This document shows, piece after piece, positions 6,231-16,833 of a stretch of 61,773 nucleotides of DNA; the stretch's first letter is position 1, and each line of letters starts with the position of its first letter. Source of the DNA: an uncultured Oscillospiraceae bacterium (GTDB lineage: Bacteria > Bacillota > Clostridia > Oscillospirales > Oscillospiraceae); the NCBI GenBank assembly GCA_947625355.1, contig CANQOA010000007.1, positions 1 through 61,773 on the forward strand, given 5' to 3'. The position numbers and the translations under genes are program-made. Below the pieces are notes generated by a model. It was given only the letters and a program-made list of their open reading frames with translations. It made no database searches and was not told where the DNA came from.

Positions 6231-6673
6231 TACTTCTTACCTGCCTTTCCGCCGTTCCAGGGCCAGGGACCCTCGGGCCAGACCCAGCAGTCGAATTTGG
6301 CCGTGTCGGCGCGCGTCACCGGGCCGTACATCTCCACGTAGCGCTTGCGCCCCTCCTTGGCCAGGGCGCTGAAGCTCTTCCAGGTCTTGAAGGCGTCCTT
6401 GTCGTCGGGATGGGTGTCCAGGTACAGCGCCAGCTCCTGGCAGACGAAATCCAGGGCCATCAGCTCGGCCTGGGGCGTATTCTCTACAGGGCCGACGGCC
6501 ACATAGTCCATAAAGGGCAGATCCAGCCCCGGGAACAGCGTGCCCTTGGCCAGGGCGTCGGCGCTGTCATAGGCCGGCTCGCTGCACGGCTGGGTGGCCA
6601 GCATCGGCACGGCCAGCGGCGCGCAGGAGGGCAGAGCGCCCTCTTTATAGGTGCAGGAATCTTTATCTTGCAA
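6230..6673 (-). CDS. cotJA-cotJB: CotJA-CotJB fusion spore-coat protein
   Basis: 147 residues combining two proteins that are normally separate. Residues ~17-57 match CotJA (ALAKGTLFPGLDLPFM); residues ~68-147 match CotJB (LALYLDTHPDDKDAF... YGPVTR... WVWPEGPWPW). In Bacillus CotJA, CotJB and CotJC form an inner-coat complex made in the mother cell. The fused gene sits directly before cotJC with a 1-base overlap, as in a normal cotJABC operon. The only sensible start is TTG at 6673, whose Shine-Dalgarno-like AAAGGGGG lies in the 3' arm of the hairpin after ligA. An internal start cannot be excluded. Confidence 0.82.
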   Translation of the reverse strand: MQDKDSCTYKEGALPSCAPLAVPMLATQPCSEPAYDSADALAKGTLFPGLDLPFMDYVAVGPVENTPQAELMALDFVCQELALYLDTHPDDKDAFKTWKSFSALAKEGRKRYVEMYGPVTRADTAKFDCWVWPEGPWPWNGGKAGKK

Positions 6674-6681
6674 AAAAACTT

Positions 6682-6713
6682 CCCCCTTTGCATGCCATAC
6701 TATGCAAAGGGGG
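6682..6713 (-). terminator. ligA terminator hairpin / cotJAB leader
   Basis: Perfect 12-base arms (CCCCCTTTGCAT) with an 8-base loop, then AAG and seven T on the minus strand: an intrinsic terminator for ligA. The T-run contains the TTG start of cotJAB, and the 3' arm its ribosome-binding sequence. Confidence 0.8.
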
Positions 6714-6729
6714 CTTTCGTTGTTATCCT

Positions 6730-9364
<2,635 letters not shown>

Positions 9365-9412
9365 GATATCACCCCCATAGGAGCAGTATATGCCCGCCAA
9401 AGGACGCTTATG

Positions 9413-10432
9413 TCACTTTGCCATCTCCTCCAGGAACAGCCGCGCCAGCTTTGCCTGGTCCTCGCACTCGGAGATCCTGGCCACGCTGGCTGGGGAGTGG
9501 ATGTTCCGCACCGCCACGGACAGCGCCGCCACCTGGACGCCGCAGCCGCTGCGCTGAACGGCGGAGCCGTCGGTGCCGCCGGCGATGACAGACTTGGTCT
9601 GCCAAGGGATGCCGTTCTCCTCCGCCAGCCGGATCAAGGTCTGGCGCAGGCCGCGGTCGTAGATCGTCCCCCGGTCCATGAACGGCAGCACCACGCCGCC
9701 GCCCACCCGGCAGATCTTGTCCGGCCCCTCCGCCGTGGGGATATCGGCGGCGGTGGTCCCCTCCAGGACCAGCGCCACGTCCGGCTGGATATTCCGGGCG
9801 GCCACGGTGGCACCCCGGGTGCCCACCTCCTCCTGGACGGTGAACACGAACCAGCAGTCGCACGCGATCTCGTTCTCGATGAGCTCCAACATGGTGGCGC
9901 AGCCGGCCCGGTCGTCGATCGCCTTGGCCTTCACCAGACCGTCGCCGAAGCGGACCACCGTGTCGTCAAAGGCGGCCAGATCCCCCAGATGCACCAGCTT
10001 TTCCGCCTGGGCCCGGTCGGCCGCGCCGATGTCGATGTACATGTCCTTCATGGCCGGGAGCGTCCTGCGCTGCTCGGGCGTGGTCAGATGGAACGCCTTG
10101 CAGCCGATGACGCCTAGGACCCGGTCCGGGCCCACATACACCCGCTTGCCGGGCAGGACCCGCCGGTCGATGCCGCCGGCGTTCTCAAAGTGCAGATAGC
10201 CGTCGTCGGTGATGGACGTGACGATCAGGCCCACCTCGTCCATGTGGGCGCAAAGCATGATCCTGCGTTTCGGCGTCACAGCGCCCTTTTTGAACACCAT
10301 CAGGTTGCCCATAGGGTCGGTGCGGATCTCGTCGGCGTGGGCCATGGCCCGCTCCAGGATGTAATCCCGGACCTCCTCCTCGCCGCCGGTAACGCCGCCC
10401 AGGCAGCACAGGGTCTCTAACGTATCCAGCAT
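9413..10432 (-). CDS. M42 family metalloaminopeptidase (copy 1)
   Basis: 339 residues. Cytosolic dinuclear-metal aminopeptidase of the glutamyl-aminopeptidase/TET class, trimming short peptides. Family motifs are all present: first metal ligand in CAHMDEVG (about residue 62), bridging Asp in KAIDDRAGC (about 172), general base Glu in QEEVGTRGA (about 205), and a late TDGSAVQ and NIHSP ligand region. It directly follows a second M42 gene with a 4-base gap and lies in the murD transcript. Substrate preference cannot be read from sequence. Confidence 0.92.
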   Translation of the reverse strand: MLDTLETLCCLGGVTGGEEEVRDYILERAMAHADEIRTDPMGNLMVFKKGAVTPKRRIMLCAHMDEVGLIVTSITDDGYLHFENAGGIDRRVLPGKRVYVGPDRVLGVIGCKAFHLTTPEQRRTLPAMKDMYIDIGAADRAQAEKLVHLGDLAAFDDTVVRFGDGLVKAKAIDDRAGCATMLELIENEIACDCWFVFTVQEEVGTRGATVAARNIQPDVALVLEGTTAADIPTAEGPDKICRVGGGVVLPFMDRGTIYDRGLRQTLIRLAEENGIPWQTKSVIAGGTDGSAVQRSGCGVQVAALSVAVRNIHSPASVARISECEDQAKLARLFLEEMAK

Positions 10433-10436
10433 CCCG

Positions 10437-11459
10437 TCACACCTCCCGATCCTCTATATAGGCCACCAGCAGCTCCACGATGGCCTCCATATCCGCGAGG
10501 CACACCGTCTCCACCGGCGTATGCATGTATTTCAGCGGCAGACTCACCAGCGCCGTGGCCACGCCCTCCCGTGCTACCTGGATGGCGTGGGCGTTGGTGC
10601 CGCTGTTGCCGCCGGGGACCACCTCCGGCTGATAGGCGATGCCCCGCTCCCTGGCCAGATCGAACAGCTCCTGGGTGATGGCCTTGTTCATGTTGGGGCC
10701 GATGCCGATGGCCGCCCCCCTGCCGCACGCGCAGGGCACGTCTCTCACGTCCGGGGTCTTTCCGTGGGTCACGTCCACCACCAGCGCCGCGTCCGGCGCC
10801 ACGGCATAGGCGCCCACCGTCGCGCCCCGGTGGCCGAGCTCCTCCTGGGTGCTGACCATGCAGCAGACGTCCACGTTCAGGTCCTTCCCCGCCAGGCGCT
10901 CGAATGCCTTCATGATGATGGCCGCGCAGGCCCGGTCATCCAGGGCCTTTCCCACCAGCTGTCCCTCGCCCAGCGGCTCGCAGAAAGCGGAATAGACCAC
11001 TGCCGTGCCCAGCGGTACGGCGGCCTCCGCCTCCTCCTGGGTCAGGCCCACGTCGATGTAAAGGTTTTTCGGGTCGATGGCCTTGCCCCGCTCCTCCTGG
11101 CTCAGCACGTGGGGCGGCATGGTGGCGATGACGCCGAACATGGGCGGTTCGGTCAGGACCATCACCTCGCGGGCCGGGAGCATCCGCTGGTCCACCCCGC
11201 CCAGAGTGGCGAAGGAGAGGTATCCGTCCCGCATGCCGGTGACCACGAGGCCGATCTCGTCCATATGCGCGTCCAGCAGCACCGTCTTGGCACCGGGCTT
11301 TCCGCAGCGCTTGAAAGCGATGCAGTTGCCCATCACGTCTGTGCGGACCTCGTCCGCCCAGGGGTGCAGATAGGAGGCGACATACTCGCAGACCGGCTGT
11401 TCATAGCCGGAGGGTCCGGCCAGCCCGGAAAGCCGCTGGGTCAATTCCAATAGTTCCAT
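10437..11459 (-). CDS. M42 family metalloaminopeptidase (copy 2)
   Basis: 340 residues from ATG 11459; a GTG three codons upstream overlaps the murD stop but has a worse spaced leader. Same fold as its neighbour with AHMDEIG, ALDDRACAA, QEELGHRGA and a late HTPVET region. The two copies differ widely between the motifs, so they are an old duplication or separately acquired. Tetrahedral M42 peptidases can form hetero-complexes, which a tandem pair would permit; that is inference. Cytoplasmic, no signal peptide. Confidence 0.92.
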   Translation of the reverse strand: MELLELTQRLSGLAGPSGYEQPVCEYVASYLHPWADEVRTDVMGNCIAFKRCGKPGAKTVLLDAHMDEIGLVVTGMRDGYLSFATLGGVDQRMLPAREVMVLTEPPMFGVIATMPPHVLSQEERGKAIDPKNLYIDVGLTQEEAEAAVPLGTAVVYSAFCEPLGEGQLVGKALDDRACAAIIMKAFERLAGKDLNVDVCCMVSTQEELGHRGATVGAYAVAPDAALVVDVTHGKTPDVRDVPCACGRGAAIGIGPNMNKAITQELFDLARERGIAYQPEVVPGGNSGTNAHAIQVAREGVATALVSLPLKYMHTPVETVCLADMEAIVELLVAYIEDREV

Positions 11460-11464
11460 GGCGA

Positions 11465-12850
11465 TCACTCCATTTCCTCGATGAGCCGGCGGAACCTGTC
11501 GCCCCGCTCGGCAAAGTTTTTGAATCGGTCGAAGGAGGTGCTGGCCGGGCTCAGGAGCACCGTATCTCCGGGCTCCGCCCCGGCGGCGGCCGCCTTCACC
11601 GCCGCGTCAAAATCGTCCATCGTGATGATCTCCGGCACACCGGTCCGGTATGCCGGGGCGCTTTCCACCGCCTCGCGGATCTTCTCCGCCGTCAGTCCGG
11701 TCAGATAGAGCCTCTTCACATGCTCGCACACCGCCGGGCCCAGGCTGTCAAAGGGCACGCCCTTATCCTTGCCTCCGGCGATGAGGATCACCTTCTCCCG
11801 GAAGCAGGCCAGCCCCGCGCGGGTCCTGTCCGGGCTGGAGGCGATGGAGTCGTTGATATAGGTAACGCCCCGCAGCACGCGCACGGTCTCCAGGCGGTGG
11901 GCCACCCCCAGGAAGGAGCGGGCTACCTGGCGCATAGCGTCCACGGGGACCATGCCCCACACCGCCGCGAAGGCGGCCATCATGTTCTCCACGTTGTGCA
12001 TCCCGGGGATCTTCATCTCCGCCGCGGGCAGCACTTCCCGCTCCTCCCCGCCGAAGCAGGCGCAGATCACCCCGTCCGGCCGCAGCCATACGCCGGGGCT
12101 CGCCTGCTCCCGCCGGCTGAACCAGCACACGAAGCTGTTGGCCTCGCCGGCGCAGGCGGCCGTGACGGCGTTGTCCCGATTCAGCACCAGGCGCGCGTTC
12201 TGCCGCTGATGCAGGAAGATCTGCTTTTTCGCGTCGATATAGTCCTGGTAGTCCTTATGGATGTCCAGGTGGTTGGGCGCGATGTTGGTGATCACCGCCA
12301 CGTCCGGGCTGCAGCGCATGGAGTGCAGCTGGAAGGAGCTCAGCTCCAGCACCGCCACGTCGGCCGGCGACATCTGATCCACCTCCGCCAGCAGCGGATG
12401 GCCAATATTGCCGCCCAGCCAGACCTTTCGCCCGGCGGCCTTGAGAAGCTCGGAGATCAGGGTGGTCGTGGTGGTCTTGCCGTCGGAACCGGTCACCGCC
12501 ACGATGGGGCACGGGCACAGGGCCATGAACACCTCCATCTCGCTGGTGACCACCGCGCCGGCCTTCACGGCGGCGGCCAGCTCTGGCCGGAAGGGCAAAA
12601 AGCTGGGGGTGCGGAAGATCACGTCCCCGGTCAGCCCCTCCAGATAGTTCTCTCCCAAATGGAACGCGACGCCCATGGCGCTGTATCGGTCATAAAACTC
12701 CCCCAGCGCGTCGGGCGCGGACTTATCATATACCGCCGTCTCCACGCCGGCCTCGGCCAGCAGCGCGATCAGCGGCCGGTTGGACAGCCCCGCGCCCACC
12801 ACGGCGACGCGCTTTCCCCGCAGAGAGGCCAGGTATTCCTTCAATGTCAA
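11465..12850 (-). CDS. murD: UDP-N-acetylmuramoyl-alanine--D-glutamate ligase
   Basis: About 461 residues. Adds D-Glu to UDP-MurNAc-L-Ala, the second Mur ligase step of peptidoglycan synthesis, in the cytoplasm with ATP. N-terminal Rossmann-like domain (VAVVGAGLSNRPLI), ATP P-loop VTGSDGKTTTT near residue 115, and the C-terminal ligase domain with a GGKDKGVPFD motif. The TTG at 12850 is preferred because GAGGTGTG precedes it; a GTG at 12865 in the same frame is the alternative. It stands apart from the usual dcw cluster and leads an operon with two M42 peptidases and probably yunB-ligA. Confidence 0.94.
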   Translation of the reverse strand: MTLKEYLASLRGKRVAVVGAGLSNRPLIALLAEAGVETAVYDKSAPDALGEFYDRYSAMGVAFHLGENYLEGLTGDVIFRTPSFLPFRPELAAAVKAGAVVTSEMEVFMALCPCPIVAVTGSDGKTTTTTLISELLKAAGRKVWLGGNIGHPLLAEVDQMSPADVAVLELSSFQLHSMRCSPDVAVITNIAPNHLDIHKDYQDYIDAKKQIFLHQRQNARLVLNRDNAVTAACAGEANSFVCWFSRREQASPGVWLRPDGVICACFGGEEREVLPAAEMKIPGMHNVENMMAAFAAVWGMVPVDAMRQVARSFLGVAHRLETVRVLRGVTYINDSIASSPDRTRAGLACFREKVILIAGGKDKGVPFDSLGPAVCEHVKRLYLTGLTAEKIREAVESAPAYRTGVPEIITMDDFDAAVKAAAAGAEPGDTVLLSPASTSFDRFKNFAERGDRFRRLIEEME

Positions 12851-12875
12851 GCGCTCACACCTCACATTCAGTGCT

Positions 12876-12904
12876 ATTATAATACAATATCTTGTGGTTT
12901 ACAA
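12876..12904 (-). promoter_or_regulatory. murD promoter with inverted repeat at -35
   Basis: TTGTAA (12899-12904) and TATAAT (12876-12881), 17-base spacer, minus strand. The -35 region overlaps an inverted repeat ATCTTGT-N5-ACAAGAT (12889-12907), with a third ACAAGAT half-site at 12918-12924, suggesting a repressor site. Confidence 0.65.
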
Positions 12905-12966
12905 GATACGAATATCTACAAGATGGTTTCAGTTGAAAAGAAGCGGATGCTATTTTCCACGAAAAA

Positions 12967-12991
12967 AGAGACAGGAAAATATCCTGTCTCT
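12967..12991 (-). terminator. rnpB terminator (bidirectional)
   Basis: AGAGACAGGA arms around a 5-base loop, flanked by T-runs on both strands. It ends the RNase P RNA transcript. Confidence 0.85.
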
Positions 12992-13005
12992 TTTTTTGAT
13001 ACGAG

Positions 13006-13345
13006 TCTTCGTGTAAGCCGGATTCTGTTAAAAATGGCCATCTATCTAGGCGCAGCGTTGCCGCAGCGCTCCAGCCACCTCCCCGGGGGAGCCGGGCCGG
13101 CCTGATCCCCCTCCACGGTGTTGCTCCGGATAGAGTTTACAGCGGCGGCCTGTCGCCAGGCCGTCGGGCGGTCTCTTACACCGCCTTTCCACCCTTACCG
13201 CGCCAAAAGCGCGGCGGTATATCTCTGTTGCACTTGTCCTGATGTCGCCATCGGCGGGCGTTACCCGTTATCCTTGCCCTGTGGAGCCCGGACTTTCCTC
13301 ACGCACAGCCTTTCGGCTCATGCCCGCGGCCATTCGGAAAACTCG
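13006..13345 (-). ncRNA. rnpB: RNase P RNA
   Basis: On the minus strand the region has the hallmark RNase P RNA blocks: GAGGAAAGTCCGGGCTCC near the 5' end (about 13280-13300), a central AAGGGTGGAAAGGCGGTG segment with GTAAGAGACCGCC, and the 3' block ACAGAATCCGGCTTAC (13011-13027). Length about 340 nucleotides is normal. The RNA is the catalytic subunit that cuts 5' leaders from tRNA precursors. Ends are approximate to ±10 bases. It follows yebC by a few bases and precedes a strong terminator. Confidence 0.95.
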
Positions 13346-13356
13346 GTACCTTTCGA

Positions 13357-14097
13357 TCACTCGTCGGGGTTATCCCAGTTGTGCCAGACGTTCTGCACGT
13401 CCTCGTTGTCCTCGAACACGTCCAGCATCTTCTGCATATTCTTCCGGTCGCCCTCGGCGGTGAGGGTGACATAGGTCTGGGGGACCATCTCCTCCTGGGC
13501 GGAGTCCAGCTTATAGCCGTGGGCGGTCATGTATTCCGCCACTGCGGTCACGTCCTCCGGCGCGGTATAGAGGGTGAACACGCCATCCTCCGTCTCCATA
13601 TCGGCCGCGCCCGCCTCCATGGCGTCCATCATCACAGTGTCCTCGTCCAGATCGCCGTCCTCGTTGTCCACCACGATGACTCCCTTGCGGTCAAAGGACC
13701 AGCTGACGCAGTTGGTGGGCCCCAGGTTGCCGTTATACTTGTCGAAGCAGTGGCGCACGTCGCTGGCGGTGCGGTTGCGGTTGTCGGTCATGGCCTCCAC
13801 GATGACCGCCACACCGCTGGGGCCGTAGCCCTCATAGGTGACAGACTCGAAGTTGGAGGTGTCGCCCGCGCCCAGGGCCTTTTCGATGGTGCGCTTGATA
13901 TTGTCGTTGGGCATGTTGGCGGCCTTGGCCTTGGTGATGACGGCGGCCAGACGCATGTTGTTCTTCGGGTCGCCGGAGCCGCCCTCTTTGACGGCCACGA
14001 TCATCTCACGGGCGATCTTGGTAAATGCCTGGGCCCGCTTGGCGTCCGCGGCGCCCTTCGTTTTTTGTATGTTGTGCCACTTGGAATGTCCGGACAT
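13357..14097 (-). CDS. yebC: YebC/PmpR family translation/transcription factor
   Basis: 246 residues, full length. Starts with the family signature MSGHSKWHNIQKTKGAADAK and contains EGYGPSGVAVIVEAMTDNRNRT and an F-D-K-Y-NGNLGPTNCVSWSF segment. Long viewed as a transcription regulator, the family (including mitochondrial TACO1) is now linked to relieving ribosome stalling at polyproline stretches in some bacteria. Cytoplasmic. It lies just upstream of rnpB in the same direction. Confidence 0.95.
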   Translation of the reverse strand: MSGHSKWHNIQKTKGAADAKRAQAFTKIAREMIVAVKEGGSGDPKNNMRLAAVITKAKAANMPNDNIKRTIEKALGAGDTSNFESVTYEGYGPSGVAVIVEAMTDNRNRTASDVRHCFDKYNGNLGPTNCVSWSFDRKGVIVVDNEDGDLDEDTVMMDAMEAGAADMETEDGVFTLYTAPEDVTAVAEYMTAHGYKLDSAQEEMVPQTYVTLTAEGDRKNMQKMLDVFEDNEDVQNVWHNWDNPDE

Positions 14098-14187
14098 GGT
14101 GAATATCCCCCTGTATCGTTTACGTTACAGGTCATTGTACCACAACTTTTCCTCAATAGCAACAGCAAACATGTCCGCTCGCCGCTC

Positions 14188-15684
14188 TTATCTCGCTTTC
14201 GGCACCAGCAGCAGGCCGCTGCTCCGCTCGCCGTTGGCGGCGGCAATGGCCTCCACGGTGGAGCGGTACCGCTTCGCCACGGCCCACATATCCGTGCCCG
14301 GCTCCACCCGCACCAGCGTCAGCGACGCCGGCGCCGGGGCGGCGGCAAAGCCCTCCGGGTCCTCGGTCAGGCCCGTCATGGCGGTGATGGCCCCGCCGGA
14401 GACGGCCAGCGCGTCCATCTCCAGCGCCGCCCGAACGTCCAGGCTCCCGCCCGAGGCGGAACAGTATACGTCCGCCGCGGAGACCGTCACGCCCTGCAGC
14501 GCCGTCTCCGGGCCGATGTCGGTGGTGAACTCCGCCGACAGGCGGCAGCGGGCGGCGGAAAAGCCGCCGTCCTCCCGGGCGGTGATCACGCGCACGTTCA
14601 CGGTGGTCTTGACCGTCTCATGCTCCACCGTCACGCCGCCCACAGCGGCGCTGATGGCCAGTACCTCGCCTGCCCCGCCCATGAGCTCCGCCGTGCCCGT
14701 CACGGTCTGGCGCATGCTCACCGCGTGCACGGCGCTCACCAGCTCCACCTGCTCTGGCTGGCCCACCAGCGCCGTGCGGTTGCTATAGAGGTCCGCGATG
14801 TAGGCAGCCTCTCCGGCCGCGTGGCAGACCGTCTGCGCCGCCAGATGCAGCTCCGCCGCCACCTTTCCGTCCTCCGTCTGCCGGTCCGGCAGGTCGAAAT
14901 AGACGCCGGTGAAGGCCAGCGCCACCTCCGACGTCACCTCCGGCGCCTGGGTATCCACCTCCATGATCTGGGTGAACTCTGTCTCATATCGGCCGGCGAT
15001 GGGCTCCGCCTCCCGGCGGGCAAAGACCAATCCGGCCCGGATGCGGCCCCGGAACACCACCTTGCCGGAGGCGTACTTCACGTCCTCCACCTTCACCTCC
15101 GCCCGCTGGGACAGGATCCGCTCCACCCCGCCGGCGGGCAGCTGGTATTCATCGGTGACCACAAAGGTCTTTTCCCGCACGTCCGCGATCGTGACCATAG
15201 GCGCGGTCTTGGTCAGGATATGCACCCCCGCCTGCGGCGTCTCCAGTCCCGAGGGGAGCTCTACGGTCCGCCGCTGATAGACCCGCGCCTCACAGTCCAC
15301 ATCCACCCGCACCGAGAGCTTCCGGCTGTTCACCGTCCGGGCGTCCAGCGCCCGGATGCGCAGCCGCGCCACCGTACGGCAGTCGGTGTCCGCCCCCGGC
15401 GCGTCCGCCCGCAGCTCCACCGGCACGGTCACCGCCAGACTCTCCATCGCGCCGCCGCCCTCCGGCATGTACATCACGGAAACGGCCACAGAGGCGGCCA
15501 GCGCCACCGCTCCCGCCTCTGTCTCCTTGCTGCGCAGGGTGATGATCCCGTCGGCATCCACCACCGCCGCCACGTCCGGCATAGCGTCCGGCACGATGCT
15601 CTCCGCCGTGAAATCCCGGCTGAAAGACCCCGACCATACCGGGGCCAACTGTTCATATCGATCCTTCTTCAGGGCCGTATCCAT
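14188..15684 (-). CDS. SPOCS-domain protein with C-terminal LysM
   Basis: 498 residues. Residues about 20-430 hold several SPOCS (DUF3794) repeats, recognisable by strands such as VEDVKYASGKVVFRGRIRAG and EFTQIMEVDTQAPE; the last ~45 residues are a LysM-like module (VRVEPGTDMWAVAKRYRSTV). This architecture matches spore coat and spore-peptidoglycan-associated proteins of Clostridia related to SipL/SafA. In C. difficile SipL partners SpoIVA for coat anchoring; equivalence is inferred. No signal peptide, in keeping with mother-cell cytoplasmic synthesis. ATG 15684 follows AAGGAG within a small hairpin. Confidence 0.82.
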   Translation of the reverse strand: MDTALKKDRYEQLAPVWSGSFSRDFTAESIVPDAMPDVAAVVDADGIITLRSKETEAGAVALAASVAVSVMYMPEGGGAMESLAVTVPVELRADAPGADTDCRTVARLRIRALDARTVNSRKLSVRVDVDCEARVYQRRTVELPSGLETPQAGVHILTKTAPMVTIADVREKTFVVTDEYQLPAGGVERILSQRAEVKVEDVKYASGKVVFRGRIRAGLVFARREAEPIAGRYETEFTQIMEVDTQAPEVTSEVALAFTGVYFDLPDRQTEDGKVAAELHLAAQTVCHAAGEAAYIADLYSNRTALVGQPEQVELVSAVHAVSMRQTVTGTAELMGGAGEVLAISAAVGGVTVEHETVKTTVNVRVITAREDGGFSAARCRLSAEFTTDIGPETALQGVTVSAADVYCSASGGSLDVRAALEMDALAVSGGAITAMTGLTEDPEGFAAAPAPASLTLVRVEPGTDMWAVAKRYRSTVEAIAAANGERSSGLLLVPKAR

Positions 15685-15695
15685 GATGCATCGCT

Positions 15696-15719
15696 CCTTG
15701 CATGTTATTCTGTGCAAGG
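15696..15719 (-). promoter_or_regulatory. Leader hairpin holding the SPOCS gene ribosome site
   Basis: CCTTGCA arms (15713-15719 and 15696-15702) with a 10-base loop; the 3' arm leads into AAGGAG, nine bases before the ATG. Folding would partly mask the ribosome-binding site. Confidence 0.45.
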
Positions 15720-15749
15720 GTATGCGCCCGCCGAAGGGTTTATGCCGCC

Positions 15750-15896
15750 CTAGCAGCGCGTCATCCAAATCCCGCCGCATACCAGAAGCCCGGCGCATAT
15801 CATCCACCAAAACCAACTGGGCAGGATCAGCGCCATGAAGATCACCGTCCCCGCCGCCACGGCCAGCCGGCCGCAGCCTCTGCCATTTCTGCGCAT
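15750..15896 (-). CDS. 48-residue membrane protein
   Basis: Starts MRRNGRGCGRLAVAAGTVIF after GGGAGGCGG; two hydrophobic stretches (about residues 11-24 and 25-41, including SWFWWMICAGLLVC) suggest a helical hairpin or one long membrane helix, ending with a CTRMTRC-like basic tail. Tiny hydrophobic proteins beside spore genes are common in Clostridia but I recognise no named family. It lies between rsgA and the SPOCS gene, same direction. Confidence 0.5.
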   Translation of the reverse strand: MRRNGRGCGRLAVAAGTVIFMALILPSWFWWMICAGLLVCGGIWMTRC

Positions 15897-15902
15897 AGAA
15901 AA

Positions 15903-15935
15903 CCGCCTCCCGTCCATTGTATGGACGAAAGGCGG
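15903..15935 (-). terminator. Hairpin after rsgA
   Basis: Outer arms CCGCCT/AGGCGG and inner arms CGTCCAT/ATGGACG with a 3-base loop, followed on the minus strand by TTTTCT and then the ATG of the small membrane protein. It probably ends the long cdaA-rsgA transcript and also contains the GGGAGG ribosome site of the next gene. Confidence 0.65.
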
Positions 15936-15942
15936 GTCGTGT

Positions 15943-16830
15943 TCAGACCGTCTCGATCTCCCAGCGGCGCAGCCGGGAGGCCTCTTCATATAAGCGCAGA
16001 TAGGAGCCGTACCGGCTGGGGTGGATCAGCCCTTGCTCCACCGCCTGGCGCAGGGCGCACCCCGGTTCCGACCGGTGGGTGCAGTCAACGAACCGGCACT
16101 TGTCCAGATACGGCCGGAATTCCGGGAACAGCCCCGCCAGCTCTTCCGGCAGGATGGGCGGCTCTCCCTCGTCGTCGAAGGAGGCAAAGCCCGGCGTATC
16201 CGCCGCCAGGGTGCCCTGGCCCAGGTCAAACAGCTCCACATGCCGGGTGGTATGCTTTCCCCGGCCCAGCTTCTCGCTGACCTGCGCCGTGGGGATATCC
16301 AGGCCGGGGGCCAGGGCGTTGAGCAGGCTGCTCTTACCCACGCCGGAGTTGCCGGTGAAGCAGCAGATCTTCCCCGCCAAAGCCTCCCGCAGCGGGCCGA
16401 TCCCCTCCCCGGTGCGCGCGCTGACGCAGTATACCGGGTAGCCCGTGCCCGCGTAGATCGTACGCAGCTGCTCGGCCGGATCCAGGTCGCATTTGTTGAT
16501 CACCAGCACCGCGCCGCAGCCGTTCTTCTCGCACCGCACCGTCACCCGATCCACCAAAAACGGGTCCGTCACCGGGATCACGGCGGAAAGGAGCATCACC
16601 AGACAGTCCACATTGGCCACCGCGGGCCTGGCGAAAGCGCAGCGCCGGGGCAGGATGTCTGTCACCGTGCCCGCTTCGCCGGCAACCTCCGCCACGACCC
16701 GGTCCCCCACCAGGGGCGTCAGCCCGTCTTTCCGAAAGCGGCCGCGGGCGCGACAGCGGACCAGCCTGTCCTCATGGCGGACGTCGTAAAACCCGCTGAG
16801 AGAGCGTATGATGACCCCCTCGAAACGCAA
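15943..16830 (-). CDS. rsgA: Ribosome small-subunit GTPase RsgA
   Basis: 295 residues. OB-fold N-terminal domain, then a circularly permuted GTPase with NKCD (about residue 112), P-loop GNSGVGKSSLLNAL (about 160) and DTPG (about 205), and a C-terminal zinc site (CRFVDCTHRSEPGCALRQAV). It helps late maturation of the 30S ribosomal subunit. It is the last gene of the long operon; in Bacillus it also follows prkC, and PrkC phosphorylates it, so the neighbourhood is functional. Confidence 0.96.
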   Translation of the reverse strand: MRFEGVIIRSLSGFYDVRHEDRLVRCRARGRFRKDGLTPLVGDRVVAEVAGEAGTVTDILPRRCAFARPAVANVDCLVMLLSAVIPVTDPFLVDRVTVRCEKNGCGAVLVINKCDLDPAEQLRTIYAGTGYPVYCVSARTGEGIGPLREALAGKICCFTGNSGVGKSSLLNALAPGLDIPTAQVSEKLGRGKHTTRHVELFDLGQGTLAADTPGFASFDDEGEPPILPEELAGLFPEFRPYLDKCRFVDCTHRSEPGCALRQAVEQGLIHPSRYGSYLRLYEEASRLRRWEIETV

Positions 16831-16833
16831 GCC

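Noticed and set aside
10437-11459. Endoglucanase annotation for the M42 proteins
   Set aside because: M42 proteins were historically mislabelled cellulase M; the metal-ligand motifs show aminopeptidases.
13381-15753. 790-codon plus-strand frame
   Set aside because: Antisense to yebC and the SPOCS gene; no ribosome site, no family resemblance.
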